The notes: generated from the sequence alone by a model not told the origin. 64,000 bases of DNA from CAVSEK01 sp963726975 (GCA_963726975.1 CAVSEK010000004.1:434001-498000); one strand, 5' to 3'; shown: positions 34,011 to 42,311, counted from the stretch's first letter. Numbers and translations: made by a program.

Positions 34011-35471
34011 TCAGGCGGCGTCGGCGGCGCGGGCCTCGAGCAGGTCGAGCTCCTCGCCCATCCAGGCCACCAGGGCGTCGACGTCCGGCAGCGACGCGCG
34101 GTCGCCGAGGATCCCGACGTCGAGCATGCCGCGATAGCTCATGACGGTGATGTTGAGTCCCATGCCGTCGCTGATCGCCGAGACCGGGTACGTCGCGAGC
34201 AGGCGGGCGCCGGCGCAGTACAGGTCGAACTGCGGGCCGGGCACGTTGGAGACGACGAGGTTCCAGGACGGGCGGCCCACCTGCGCGCCGAGCGACAGCA
34301 TGAGCCGGGCGGCCCGGCTGAACAGCGCCGGCGGGATGAAGTGGTTGACGTCGGTGAGCAGGTCGGCCGGCAGCGCCGCGTGCCGGGTCTTCATGACCGT
34401 GAGGTCCTCCGACGTCGCGCGCAGCCGCTCGACCGGGTCGGCGAGCTCGCTGTGCAGCGGCGCCCCGAGCATGAGGATCCGGTTGCCGTACGTCATCGAC
34501 TGCTCGGGCGTGCGCACCGACACCGGCACCTGGGCGACCAGCGGCGTCTCCGGCAGGGCGTCGCGCTCGACGAGCCAGCGCCGCACGGCCCCCGCGCACA
34601 GTGCTACGACGACGTCGTTCACCGTGACGCCGTACGCCGTCTTGACCGCCTTGACCCGGGCGAGCTCGAGCTGGCCGAACGCGAAGGACCGGTGCGGCGA
34701 CACCCGCCCGCTGAACGGCGTCGCGGGGGCGGCGAGGCCGGGGCGCACGACCCGGTCGCCGTCGCCGCGCACCCAGCGGTCGGCGCGGGCGGCGAGCCGG
34801 CCGACGCTCGCGACCCCGGGCAGCGCGGCGAGCTGCGACTCGTCGAGGTGGGCGAGCGTGCGCGGCACCGCCGCGACCCGGCGCAGCGGGTGCCGGGCGG
34901 CGCCGTACACGCCCCGCGCCAGCAGCGCGAGGCCGCCGGGGTGCGGGTCGAGCTGCTCGGTCTCGACGGCCGGCACCGGGCCGACGTCCGGCGACAGGTC
35001 GAGCAGCATCCCGATGATCTCCGCGCCGGAGACCCCGTCGATGAGCGCGTGGTGCACCTTGCTGTAGAGCGCGACGCGGCCCTCGGGCAGCCCGGACACG
35101 ACGTAGAGCTCCCACAGCGGCCGCGCGCGGTCCAGCGGGCGCGAGTGCAGCCGGGCGACCTGGGTGGCCAGCTGCGCGTCGCTGCCGGGCGCCGGGAGCG
35201 CGATCTCGCGGACGTGGAAGTCGAGGTCGAGCGCCTCGTCACGCACCCAGTACGGGTAGTCGACCCCCAGCGGCACCGGCGCGAGCCGCCAGGTGAAGGG
35301 CGGGATGACCGGCAGCCGGTCGCGCACGAGGTCGCGGACGGTCTGCGCCGTGAGCGTCCCCGTCGGGCTGGTGCTCGGGTCGTAGACCGCGAGGCTGCCG
35401 ACGTGGCCGTACTGCCGGTCGTCCTCGATGGCGAGGAACTGCGCGTCGAGGCTGGTGAGCTGGCGGATCAC
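34011..35471 (-). CDS. Wax ester synthase/diacylglycerol acyltransferase (WS/DGAT)
   Basis: 486 aa. Makes triacylglycerol or wax esters from acyl-CoA, at the inner membrane or lipid bodies. The active-site HHxxxDG motif is complete (VHHALIDGVSGAE), and the C-terminal half has NDVVVALCAGAVRRWL, PVSVRTPEQ, and VVSNVPGPQFDLYCAG followed by SYRGMLDVGILGD. The N-terminus LTSLDAQFLAIED is standard. It ends 9 bp from the apbE stop (convergent), so it is not part of the redox module. Confidence 0.95.
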   Translation of the reverse strand: MIRQLTSLDAQFLAIEDDRQYGHVGSLAVYDPSTSPTGTLTAQTVRDLVRDRLPVIPPFTWRLAPVPLGVDYPYWVRDEALDLDFHVREIALPAPGSDAQLATQVARLHSRPLDRARPLWELYVVSGLPEGRVALYSKVHHALIDGVSGAEIIGMLLDLSPDVGPVPAVETEQLDPHPGGLALLARGVYGAARHPLRRVAAVPRTLAHLDESQLAALPGVASVGRLAARADRWVRGDGDRVVRPGLAAPATPFSGRVSPHRSFAFGQLELARVKAVKTAYGVTVNDVVVALCAGAVRRWLVERDALPETPLVAQVPVSVRTPEQSMTYGNRILMLGAPLHSELADPVERLRATSEDLTVMKTRHAALPADLLTDVNHFIPPALFSRAARLMLSLGAQVGRPSWNLVVSNVPGPQFDLYCAGARLLATYPVSAISDGMGLNITVMSYRGMLDVGILGDRASLPDVDALVAWMGEELDLLEARAADAA

Positions 35472-35581
35472 GGCGTCCTTCCCGGGGTCGGTGCCGCGAT
35501 CCTGCCGCGCCGGGCCGCCGCGCGGGGCGGTCCGGTGCTCCCGCGCGGTGTGATCTGCGCCCGCCGGGTAGTGCCTGGCGC

Positions 35582-36211
35582 ATGCCGCGCCCGGACTGGC
35601 CGACCGCCGCCCCGTACGTCCCGGACAGCACCGACCTCGACGTGCTGCGCCCGGCGATGGGCGGCTGCCGCGGGTGCCCGCTGTGGGAGCCGGCGACGCA
35701 GGTCGTGCCGGGCCGGGGCAGCGCGGGCGCGCGGCTGATGCTCATCGGTGAGCAGCCGGGCGACGTCGAGGACACCCGAGGCGTGCCCTTCGTCGGTCCG
35801 GCCGGGCAGCTGCTGGTGCGGGCGCTCGACGAGGCGGAGGTCGACCGCTCGGACGTGTACGTGACCAACGCGGTCAAGCACTTCAAGTTCACCGTGCGGG
35901 GCAAGCGGCGGATCCACGCGACGCCGGACACGTGGGAGCAGGCGGCGTGCCGGCCGTGGCTCACGGCCGAGCTCGCGGCCGTACGCCCCGAGCTCGTCGT
36001 GCTGCTCGGCGCGACCGCCGGCAAGGCGGTCTACGGCTCGTCGTTCCGGGTGACGCAGGTGCGCGGCACGGTCCTCGACTGGCCGGAGCCCGACGGGCCG
36101 CGCGCCGTGGCGACGGTCCACCCGTCGGCGGTGCTGCGGGCCGACGACCGCGACGCCGCGCTCGCCGGGCTCGTCGCGGACCTGCGGGTGGTGCGGGAGG
36201 CGCTCGGCTAG
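35582..36211 (+). CDS. udgX: UdgX-type uracil-DNA glycosylase
   Basis: 209 aa of the family-4-like iron-sulfur uracil glycosylases. The first Cys pair is CRGCPLWEPATQ. The catalytic water motif is GEQPGD, and a second Cys lies in QAACRPWL. The insertion loop HFKFTVRGKRRIHATP carries KRRIH, the mark of UdgX, whose His forms a covalent bond with the deoxyribose after uracil removal. HPSAVLR is the C-terminal DNA-binding motif. The start ATG 35582 follows a TAGTGC hexamer by 7 nt. Its stop shares bases with the stop of the convergent SDR gene. Confidence 0.95.
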   Translation: MPRPDWPTAAPYVPDSTDLDVLRPAMGGCRGCPLWEPATQVVPGRGSAGARLMLIGEQPGDVEDTRGVPFVGPAGQLLVRALDEAEVDRSDVYVTNAVKHFKFTVRGKRRIHATPDTWEQAACRPWLTAELAAVRPELVVLLGATAGKAVYGSSFRVTQVRGTVLDWPEPDGPRAVATVHPSAVLRADDRDAALAGLVADLRVVREALG

Positions 36212-37023
36212 GGACGGCCCACGGCGCGGACGGTCAGCGCCGACACCCGGCGGGCGGCGGCCGGGGCCACGCGGTCGAGCAGCCACAGCGGGGTGACCTG
36301 GTAGCGCGGGGACGCGATGACGACCTTCCCGCGCGCGACCCCCTCGAGCGCCTGCCGCGCGACGACGTCGGGCGAGGTGCCGCGCGTGGCGTAGAGCCGC
36401 ACGGCCTTCGCCTGCCGGGCCGCGAAGGCCCCGCGCATCGTCGACCTCGCGACGATGTCGGTGTCGATGACACCGGGACAGAGCGCGTGGACGCTCACGG
36501 AGGTGCCGCGGAGCTCGACCGCGAGACCCTTGGTCAGTCCGACGACGGCGGCCTTGGTCGTGGAGTACGGGACCATGTACGGATTGGGCACCAGACCGGC
36601 GACCGAGGCGGTGTGGACGACGTGCCCGGGCTCGCCCTGCGCCAGCATCCGCGGCAGGAAGGTCCGCAGGCCGTGCACCACGCCCATGAGGTTGACCTCG
36701 ACGAGCCGGCGCCAGTCCTCGAGCGGCGTGTCGACGACCGCGCCCGCGTGACCGATGCCCGCGTTGCTGAACAGCAGGTGCACCGGGCCGGTGACCGCCA
36801 CGCCGAGGGCCTCGACCGCCGCCGGGTCGGCCACGTCGACGTCGTGCACCACGGCGCGCTCCCCGAGCTCGTCGGCGACCACCGCGAGCCGGTCCGGGTC
36901 GTGGCCGGCGAGGTGCACGGTCGCACCCCGGGCGGCCAGCAGCCGGGCGAGCGCCCGGCCGATGCCCGAGCCGGCGCCGGTGACGACGGCCGTACGGCCG
37001 GTGAGGTCCTCGAGAGCGTCCAC
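36208..37023 (-). CDS. SDR-family oxidoreductase
   Basis: 271 aa. Cofactor motif TGAGSGIGRALARLL, HDPDRLAVVADEL, FSNAGIGHAG, the Ser of HTASVAGLVP, and the YSTTKAAVVGLTKGLAVEL catalytic pair. The tail (LDRVAPAAARRVSALTVRAVG) is a weakly hydrophobic or amphipathic helix, as in lipid-linked SDRs. Substrate unknown. GTG 37023 lies 6 nt after TACCGT. It is divergent from the glycosylase-like gene, with the two -10 elements only 6 bp apart. Confidence 0.9.
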   Translation of the reverse strand: MDALEDLTGRTAVVTGAGSGIGRALARLLAARGATVHLAGHDPDRLAVVADELGERAVVHDVDVADPAAVEALGVAVTGPVHLLFSNAGIGHAGAVVDTPLEDWRRLVEVNLMGVVHGLRTFLPRMLAQGEPGHVVHTASVAGLVPNPYMVPYSTTKAAVVGLTKGLAVELRGTSVSVHALCPGVIDTDIVARSTMRGAFAARQAKAVRLYATRGTSPDVVARQALEGVARGKVVIASPRYQVTPLWLLDRVAPAAARRVSALTVRAVGRP

Positions 37024-37029
37024 GTCCGG

Positions 37030-37035
37030 ACGGTA
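37030..37035 (-). promoter_or_regulatory. -10 element of the SDR gene
   Basis: TACCGT on the minus strand, then 6 nt, then GTG 37023: a leaderless layout. It is back to back with the -10 of the divergent gene. Confidence 0.5.
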
Positions 37036-37041
37036 GCGGCC

Positions 37042-37047
37042 TAGCCT
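37042..37047 (+). promoter_or_regulatory. -10 element of the glycosylase-like gene
   Basis: TAGCCT, then 6 nt, then GTG 37054. Leaderless layout. Confidence 0.5.
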
Positions 37048-37053
37048 CGACGC

Positions 37054-37905
37054 GTGGAGGTGCTGGCGGGCGAGGTGCTGGCGGACGAGGTGCTGGCGGA
37101 CGAGGTGCTGGCGCCGGCTGTGTGGCGGGCCCGGCAGGCGGCGCACGAGGCGCGGGTCGACGCCTGGACCGGCCCGGTGCTGGCGAGGGCGGCGCGCGGT
37201 GAGACGCACCCGGTCGAGGACTTCCTGTTCACCTACTACGGCCACAGCCCGGCGGCGCTGCGGCGATGGAGCCCGGGAGCCGGCGTGCGCTGCGAGGACG
37301 GGCCGCTGGCCGAGGCGCCCTCCGCCCGGGTGCAGCGGGCCGCGGCCCGGCTGCTGCCGGTGCTCGCGGCGACGGCCTCCCGACCGGCTCAGCTGGGCTG
37401 CTTCGGGATGCACGAGTGGGCGATGGTGCACGGGCTGGCCGAGGGGAGCGCCCGGCACGGGTCCGTGCCGCTGCGGCTCGGCGCCGCGGGCACGACCGCG
37501 GTCGTCGAGCGGCTGGGGGTGCGCTGCACGCACTTCGACGCCTTCCGGTTCTTCACCCCGACCGCGCGGCCGCTCAACGCGCTGCGGCCGACCCGGGAGA
37601 CCCAGGTCGAGCACGAGCAGCCGGGATGCCTGCACGCGACGATGGACCTCTACCGCGCGGCGTACCTGCTGTCGCCGCAGGTGCCGTCCGAGCTGGTGGC
37701 GGACTGCTTCGACCTCGCCCGGCGGGTCCGGGTGGTCGACATGCGGGCCTCGCCGTACGACCTGGCCGCGTGGGGGCTGGCACCGCTCGCGGTCGAGACG
37801 GCGGCGGGTCGCGCCGAGTACGTCGCTGCTCAGCGCGGGTTCGCCGCCGAGGCGCAGCCGCTGCGGGCGGAGCTGCTCGACCGGGCGCGGGCCCTCGCCG
37901 CCTGA
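37054..37905 (+). CDS. Actinobacterial protein annotated as 3-methyladenine DNA glycosylase
   Basis: 283 aa. The core ETHPVEDFLFTYYGHSPAALRRWSPG, QLGCFGMHEWAMVHG and THFDAFRFFTPTARPLNALRPTRE is a widespread actinobacterial pattern usually labelled 3-methyladenine DNA glycosylase. I see no helix-hairpin-helix or other motif that proves the activity. NYEHEQ-like text (VEHEQPGCLHATMDLYRAAY) is also conserved. The N-terminus is unusual: four 15-bp repeats encode EVLAG/EVLAD/EVLAD/EVLAP just after the start. The start is fixed by the -10 hexamer 6 nt upstream. Confidence 0.7.
   Translation: MEVLAGEVLADEVLADEVLAPAVWRARQAAHEARVDAWTGPVLARAARGETHPVEDFLFTYYGHSPAALRRWSPGAGVRCEDGPLAEAPSARVQRAAARLLPVLAATASRPAQLGCFGMHEWAMVHGLAEGSARHGSVPLRLGAAGTTAVVERLGVRCTHFDAFRFFTPTARPLNALRPTRETQVEHEQPGCLHATMDLYRAAYLLSPQVPSELVADCFDLARRVRVVDMRASPYDLAAWGLAPLAVETAAGRAEYVAAQRGFAAEAQPLRAELLDRARALAA
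37057..37116. repeat. Four tandem 15-bp units in the 5' end of a gene
   Basis: GAGGTGCTGGCGGAC-type units, four in a row with changes only in the last codon. They encode a repeated EVLA(G/D/P) pentapeptide. Confidence 0.95.
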
Positions 37906-37913
37906 GTGGTGCG

Positions 37914-40082
37914 TCAGGGGGGTGGTTGGGTGCGGCGCAGTCCGGTGGGGCTGGTCCAGGTGGTGGTGCCGTCGGGGTGCTGGGTGGGGCGCCAGCCGGC
38001 GTGCTTGAGGCGGTGGTGGTGGCGGCAGGCGGGGGCGAGGTTGGCGGGGGTGGTCTGGCCGTGGGGGTGGGGGTCGCGGTGGTCCAGGTCGCAGCGGCGG
38101 AGGGTGCAGGTGGGGAAGCGGCAGGTGGGGGTGGCGTAGCGGGCCAGGCGTTGGTGGGCGGCGGTGGGGCGGTAGCTGCTGGTGGGGCCGGGGGGTGTGG
38201 GCAGGTCGGTGGTGAGCTGGCGGAGCAGGTCGGCGGCGGTCGGCAGGCCGGGGGTGCTGGCGGTGGTGCTGGCGGTGGTGCTGGCGGTGGTGCTGGCGGT
38301 GGTGCTGTGCTGGCGGTGGTGCTTGGCGGCGCGGCGGAGCCAGGTGGCCAGGGGCAGGGCGGTGGTGTCGACGGCGATGATCTGGCCGTGTTGGTCGCGG
38401 CAGAGCCGGCGGACGGTGACGTGGCTGAGGCCGAGCGGGAGGCCGTGGGGGTCGGCGAGCAGTTCGGTGAGCAGGTGCGGGTCGGCGGGGTCGTGGCCGG
38501 TGATCTGCGGTAGCGGTGCGGGGTCGGCCAGGCGCTGTCGGGCAGCCCGCAGCGCGGCTCGGCTGCTCGTGGGGCCGGTGCGGCTGGACGGTGGTGGGTC
38601 GGGCGGTCCGGGCCCGAGACCGGCGTGCAGGTCGACGTCGCCGCTGCTGTCGTCCGAGGCCGGGAGGGCCTCGAGGAGGGACGGCTCGCCGTAGGGCTCA
38701 TCGGCCAGCTCATCGGCCAGCTCGTCGTCGAGGTCCACGTCGAGGTCGGTGCTGGTGGTCGGTCCGCCGGCAGGGTCGCCGCTCTCGCGGGAGTGCGGCA
38801 CGGTCGGTGGCGCCGGGTCTGGCCGCTCGGCGTGCGGCTCCCGCTGGCCTCGGTGCGGCTGGTCCGGGCGCCGCTCGGACTGCGGCTGGGGTCGCTCCCG
38901 CTCGGCCTGTGCGGTCCACTCGGCCTTCGGCCTGCTCGGCCTGCTCGGCCTGCTCGGCCTGCTCGGCCTGCTCGGCCTGCTCGGCCTGCTCGGCCTGCTC
39001 GGCCTGCTCGGCGTGGGGCTCGGGCGTGCCGCTGAGCAGGGCGAGCAGTTGGGCGGTGAGGGCGGTGCGGAGGTGGACGGGTTCGGCGAGGTCGGGGCCG
39101 TGGGGTTGGGGGACGGGGCGGGTGCTGGTGGTCTGGACCGGGATCTCCAGGTCCAGCTCCAGGGCCAGGCCGGTCTGTGCGGTGGCGCCGAGCAGCGCGG
39201 TGAGCAGCGCGTCGACCTGGCGTTGTCCGTGGCTGCGGTCGTCGTCCGGGCCGGTCGGGCCGGACAGCTGCTCCAGCAGGGTGTGGGCGGCGGTCAGGCT
39301 GGTGGCGGGGCCGGTCGCGGCGAGCTCGGCCAGCCCGTCGGCCAGGGCCTTGAGGCGGACCCCGGTGTCGCGGCGGGTCGCTTCGGCGCGGCGCCGGGCG
39401 TAGCCGTCGGGGTCGAGCCGGATCATCGCCCGGGTGATCGCGGAGCGCAGCCGGCCGGGGGTGTCGGTCCAGCCGGTCAGCTGCCCGTCGGGGTCGCGGC
39501 GGCCCAGCAGCCGCTCCAGGACCAGGTCGACCTGGCGGGGGCCGGTCTGCGGGTCGGTGCCGGGCAGCCGCGCGTCACCCAGCAGCGCGAGGGCGTCGTC
39601 GGCGGCCAGGAACGCCGGGACCGTCAGCAGCCCGCTCTCCAGCAGCTGCACGAGCAGCGGCTGCTCGAGCAGGCGTTCGTGCAGCCCCAGGCGGGCCAGC
39701 GCGGTGCGGGGGTGGACCTGCAGCACCAGCGCCAGCTCGGCCAGCGCCAGGTCCTTCTCGCTGACCCAGTCGATCGGCACCCGCCGGGGTGGGCTGTCGG
39801 CGGCAGCGTCCAGGCTCCGCCGGCCGGCGACCTGCCGGTCGTCGTCGCGGGACACCGCGACGTACAGGTCGTGGACCGCCGACAGCGACGCCAGGAACGC
39901 CCGCGCCGCCGCCTGCTCGGCCGCCAGCAGCACCTGCGTCGCCTTCTGCGACCGCTCGAACCCCGGCAGCGCCTCCGGCAGCGCGTCCGGCAGGGCGTCC
40001 GGCAGGGCGTCCGGCAGGCGTCCGGCAGGTCCTGGCGCGGGCGCGCCGGCTCGTCCCCCCGACCTAGCCTGTCCTCGAACAC
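37914..40082 (-). CDS. DUF222-HNH endonuclease-like protein (13E12 type), two frameshifts
   Basis: About 720 aa after repair. The N-terminal start is MFEDRLGRGDEPA at GTG 40082, followed by repeated ALPD units and the DUF222 region (KATQVLLAAEQAAARAFLAS, DWVSEKDLALAELALVLQVH, TDTPGRLRSAITRAMIRLDPDGYARR). A Glu-Gln-Ala repeat linker follows. The C-terminal HNH nuclease has CRFPTCTLRRCDLDHRDPHPHG and NLAPACRHHHRLKHAGW. One base is missing in the fifth 12-bp ALPD unit (40012-40022) and two are missing next to the 9-bp array (near 38926). Together they restore the overall frame. Proteins of this family are mobile and SOS-controlled in mycobacteria; their job is unknown. A LexA box overlaps the start. 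Confidence 0.85.
38254..38301. repeat. Four tandem 12-bp units in the DUF222-HNH gene
   Basis: GTGCTGGCGGTG on the plus strand, four exact copies, encoding repeated Thr-Thr-Ala-Ser between the DUF222 and HNH parts. Confidence 0.95.
38931..39011. repeat. Nine tandem 9-bp units in the DUF222-HNH gene
   Basis: CCTGCTCGG repeated nine times without change (plus strand), encoding Glu-Gln-Ala repeats in a flexible linker. The reading frame breaks right at its downstream edge (gene orientation). Confidence 0.97.
39964..40022. repeat. Five 12-bp units near the 5' end of the DUF222-HNH gene
   Basis: CGGCAGGGCGTC-type units (plus strand) encode Ala-Leu-Pro-(Asp/Glu). The unit at 40012-40022 has only 11 bases, which shifts the frame. 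Confidence 0.92.
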
Positions 40083-40118
40083 GTGTTCGATACTGCCGCA
40101 CCAACCCGACGTCGTCAA
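40075..40118 (-). promoter_or_regulatory. SOS (LexA) box and promoter on the start codon of the DUF222-HNH gene
   Basis: TCGAACACGTGTTCGA (40075-40090) is a perfect 16-bp palindrome matching the actinobacterial LexA consensus CGAAC-N4-GTTCG. On the minus strand TTGACG (40118-40113), a 17-bp spacer and CAGTAT (40095-40090) form a sigma-70-type promoter. GTG 40082 follows the -10 by 7 nt, inside the palindrome. Bound LexA would cover both the -10 end and the start codon. Confidence 0.85.
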
Positions 40119-40273
40119 GCACCTGTGCACAGCCCGAGACCCCAGCACGCGAGGGCCGCGCCGCCCTCCTCGACCCGCGCGCCGTCACCTCTGCCAGCCG
40201 CCTCAGGCGACGACCCCGAGCACCTGTCGGCGGCGCCCCCGGGACCGGCCACGGCCGGACGGGCCGCCTCGCC

Positions 40274-40309
40274 GCCCCGCACGCCCCGCACGCCCCGCAC
40301 GCCCCGCAC
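40274..40309. repeat. Four tandem 9-bp units, intergenic
   Basis: GCCCCGCAC four times exactly, 15 bp beyond the MFS stop and about 190 bp upstream of the DUF222-HNH start. It is non-coding as annotated. The rest of this 242-bp gap holds the LexA-box promoter and nothing else I can name. Confidence 0.93.
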
Positions 40310-40324
40310 GCACTCAGGGCACGC

Positions 40325-41629
40325 CTACGCGTGCGGCTCCCGCGCGTCGTACGCCCGGAAGCGCGGCACGACCGCCGCCACCGCGAGCACCAGGCCGACG
40401 CAGGCGAGCCCGCCGGCGACCACCGCCCCCTGCAGCCCGGCCACCGAGGCCCCGGCGCCGGCCCGAGCGTCCCCGAGCCGCGGCCCGCCCGCGACGACGA
40501 CGATGAAGACGCCGCCGAGCCGCCCGCGCATCTCGTCGGGCGCCGCCGCCTGCAGGATCGCGGTGCGGAACACCGCCGACACCATGTCCGCGGCCCCCGC
40601 GACCGCCAGCAGCACGAGCGCCAGCCACAGCCGGTCGGTGAGGCCGAACAGCGCCACCGCGACACCCCAGGCGACGACGGCGGCGAGCACCGCCATCCCC
40701 TGCCGGTGCACCCGCCCGAACCACCCGCCCCCGAGCGCCCCGAGCAGCGCTCCCGCGGCCAGCGCGGAGTAGAGGGCCCCCGCCGTCTCCGCCCCGCCGC
40801 CGAACACCTGCTCCGCCAGCGCGGGGAACAGCGCCCGCGGCATCGCGAAGACCATCGCGACGAGGTCGACGACGAAGGTCAGCAGCAGCACCTGCCGGGT
40901 GGCGAGGAACCGCAGCCCCTCCACGACGCTCGTCAGCCCGGCCCGCCGCCCGCCGCCCTCCGGCGCCATCGACGGCAGCCGGGCCACCGCCCAGAGCGAG
41001 GCGGTGAAGGAGACGGCGTCCAGGGCGTACGCCGTGCCGAACCCGTAGCGGCCCACGAGGACCCCCGCCAGCAGCGGTCCCGCGGTGACCCCGATGTTGA
41101 ACTCGACCTGCCGCAGGGCGTTGGCCGCGGGGAGCAGCCCCACCGGGAGCAGCCGCGGCACGAAGGCCTGCCGCGCCGGGCTGTCGAGCGCGAACAGCCC
41201 CGACTGGCCGGCCACCACGAGGTAGAGCAGCCACGTCTGGTCGAAGGACAGCAGCGCCTGCACGAGCAGCACGCTCGACAGGACGGCCTGGCCGGTCGTG
41301 GTCAGCAGGACGAGCTTGCGGCGGTCGACCGCGTCGGCGACCGCGCCGCCGTACAGGCCGAAGAGCACGATCGGCAGCAGCCCGGCGAGACCCACCAGGC
41401 CGACGGCCAACGCCGAGCCGGTCAGCGCGTACACCTGGATCGGCACCGCGACCGTCGTCACCTGGGTGCCGACGACGCTGACCGCGTCACCGACCAGCAG
41501 GTCGCGGTACGGCCGGGAGACCCGCAGCGGGGTCGTGTCCAGGGCCAGGCCGCGCACCCGGGCGCGCAGCCCGGCAGCGCGCTCGATCGTCTCGGGGCGG
41601 CCGTCGCCGGGCGACGGGTCGGTGCTCAC
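40325..41629 (-). CDS. MFS transporter, EntS-like
   Basis: 434 aa, 12 hydrophobic segments. It has VSVVGTQVTTVAVPIQVYALTGSALAVGLVGLAGLLP at the start, the loop GGAVADAVDRRKLVLLT between helices 2 and 3, DSPARQAFVPRLLP, and NALRQVEFNIGVTAGPLLAGVLVGRYG. This is the MFS_3 (enterobactin-exporter-like) type. The N-terminal about 40 residues are hydrophilic. The start GTG 41629 lies 6 nt after CAGACT. Substrate unknown; pdxH lies 19 bp upstream in the same direction. Confidence 0.93.
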   Translation of the reverse strand: MSTDPSPGDGRPETIERAAGLRARVRGLALDTTPLRVSRPYRDLLVGDAVSVVGTQVTTVAVPIQVYALTGSALAVGLVGLAGLLPIVLFGLYGGAVADAVDRRKLVLLTTTGQAVLSSVLLVQALLSFDQTWLLYLVVAGQSGLFALDSPARQAFVPRLLPVGLLPAANALRQVEFNIGVTAGPLLAGVLVGRYGFGTAYALDAVSFTASLWAVARLPSMAPEGGGRRAGLTSVVEGLRFLATRQVLLLTFVVDLVAMVFAMPRALFPALAEQVFGGGAETAGALYSALAAGALLGALGGGWFGRVHRQGMAVLAAVVAWGVAVALFGLTDRLWLALVLLAVAGAADMVSAVFRTAILQAAAPDEMRGRLGGVFIVVVAGGPRLGDARAGAGASVAGLQGAVVAGGLACVGLVLAVAAVVPRFRAYDAREPHA

Positions 41630-41648
41630 CGCAACAGTCTGGACCGCG

Positions 41649-42311
41649 TCACGGCGAGAGCCGCTCCACCCGCCACCCGTCGGCCGTACGCCGGTAGCGC
41701 AGCCGGTCGTGCAGCCGCGAGGGCCGGCCCTGCCAGAACTCCACCGCGTCCGGCACCACCCGCCAGCCGCCCCAGAACCCCGGCACCGGCACCTCGCCGT
41801 CGGCGAAGCGCTCCTCCAGCTCGGCCTGCCGCGCCTCGAGCACCTCCCGCCCCTCGACCACCGCCGACTGGTGCGACACCCACGCCCCGAGCTGCGACCC
41901 GCGCGGGCGGGAGCGGAAGTACGCCTCGGTCTCGGCGCGGGAGACCTGCTCGGCCCGCCCGGTCACCACCACCTGGCGCTCCAGCTCGACCCAGGGCAGC
42001 ACGAGCGAGCAGGCCGGGTTGGCGGCCAGCTCGCGGCCCTTGCGGCTGGTGAGGTTGGTGTAGAGCACCAGGCCCCGCTCGTCGAGGCCCTTGAGCAGGA
42101 CCGTGCGGGCGCTGGGCACGCCGTCCGGCGTGGCCGTGGCCAGCACGACGGCGTTGGGCTCGACGAGGCCGGCGGCCTCGGTGAGCCAGCGCGCCAGCTG
42201 CTCGGACCAGGTGCCGGCGAGCTCGTCCTCGGCCAGCCCGGCCCGGGTGTAGTCGCGGCGCAGGTCGGCGAGGTCGGGCGGCTCGGGCGGCACCCCGGCA
42301 GGGTCCCCCAC
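41649..42311 (-). CDS. pdxH: Pyridoxamine 5'-phosphate oxidase
   Basis: 220 aa. FMN enzyme that oxidises PNP or PMP to PLP with O2. Characteristic segments are LRRDYTRAGLAEDELAGTW, PNAVVLATATPDGVPSARTVLLKG, VLYTNLTSRKGRELAANP, RSRPRGSQLGAWVSHQS and the C-terminal FWQGRPSRLHDRLRYRR followed by W.VERLSP, with the Arg residues that hold the substrate phosphate. Divergent from the citrate synthase gene; serC, a PLP enzyme, is close by. Confidence 0.97.
   Translation of the reverse strand: MGDPAGVPPEPPDLADLRRDYTRAGLAEDELAGTWSEQLARWLTEAAGLVEPNAVVLATATPDGVPSARTVLLKGLDERGLVLYTNLTSRKGRELAANPACSLVLPWVELERQVVVTGRAEQVSRAETEAYFRSRPRGSQLGAWVSHQSAVVEGREVLEARQAELEERFADGEVPVPGFWGGWRVVPDAVEFWQGRPSRLHDRLRYRRTADGWRVERLSP

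Noticed and set aside
38254..40022. Tandem arrays as a CRISPR
   Set aside because: Units of 9-12 bp directly abut one another with no spacers and lie in frame within a coding gene.
40274..40309. Array of 9-bp units as iterons of a replication origin
   Set aside because: Only four units, no dnaA/repA gene or AT-rich stretch nearby; more likely a simple minisatellite.
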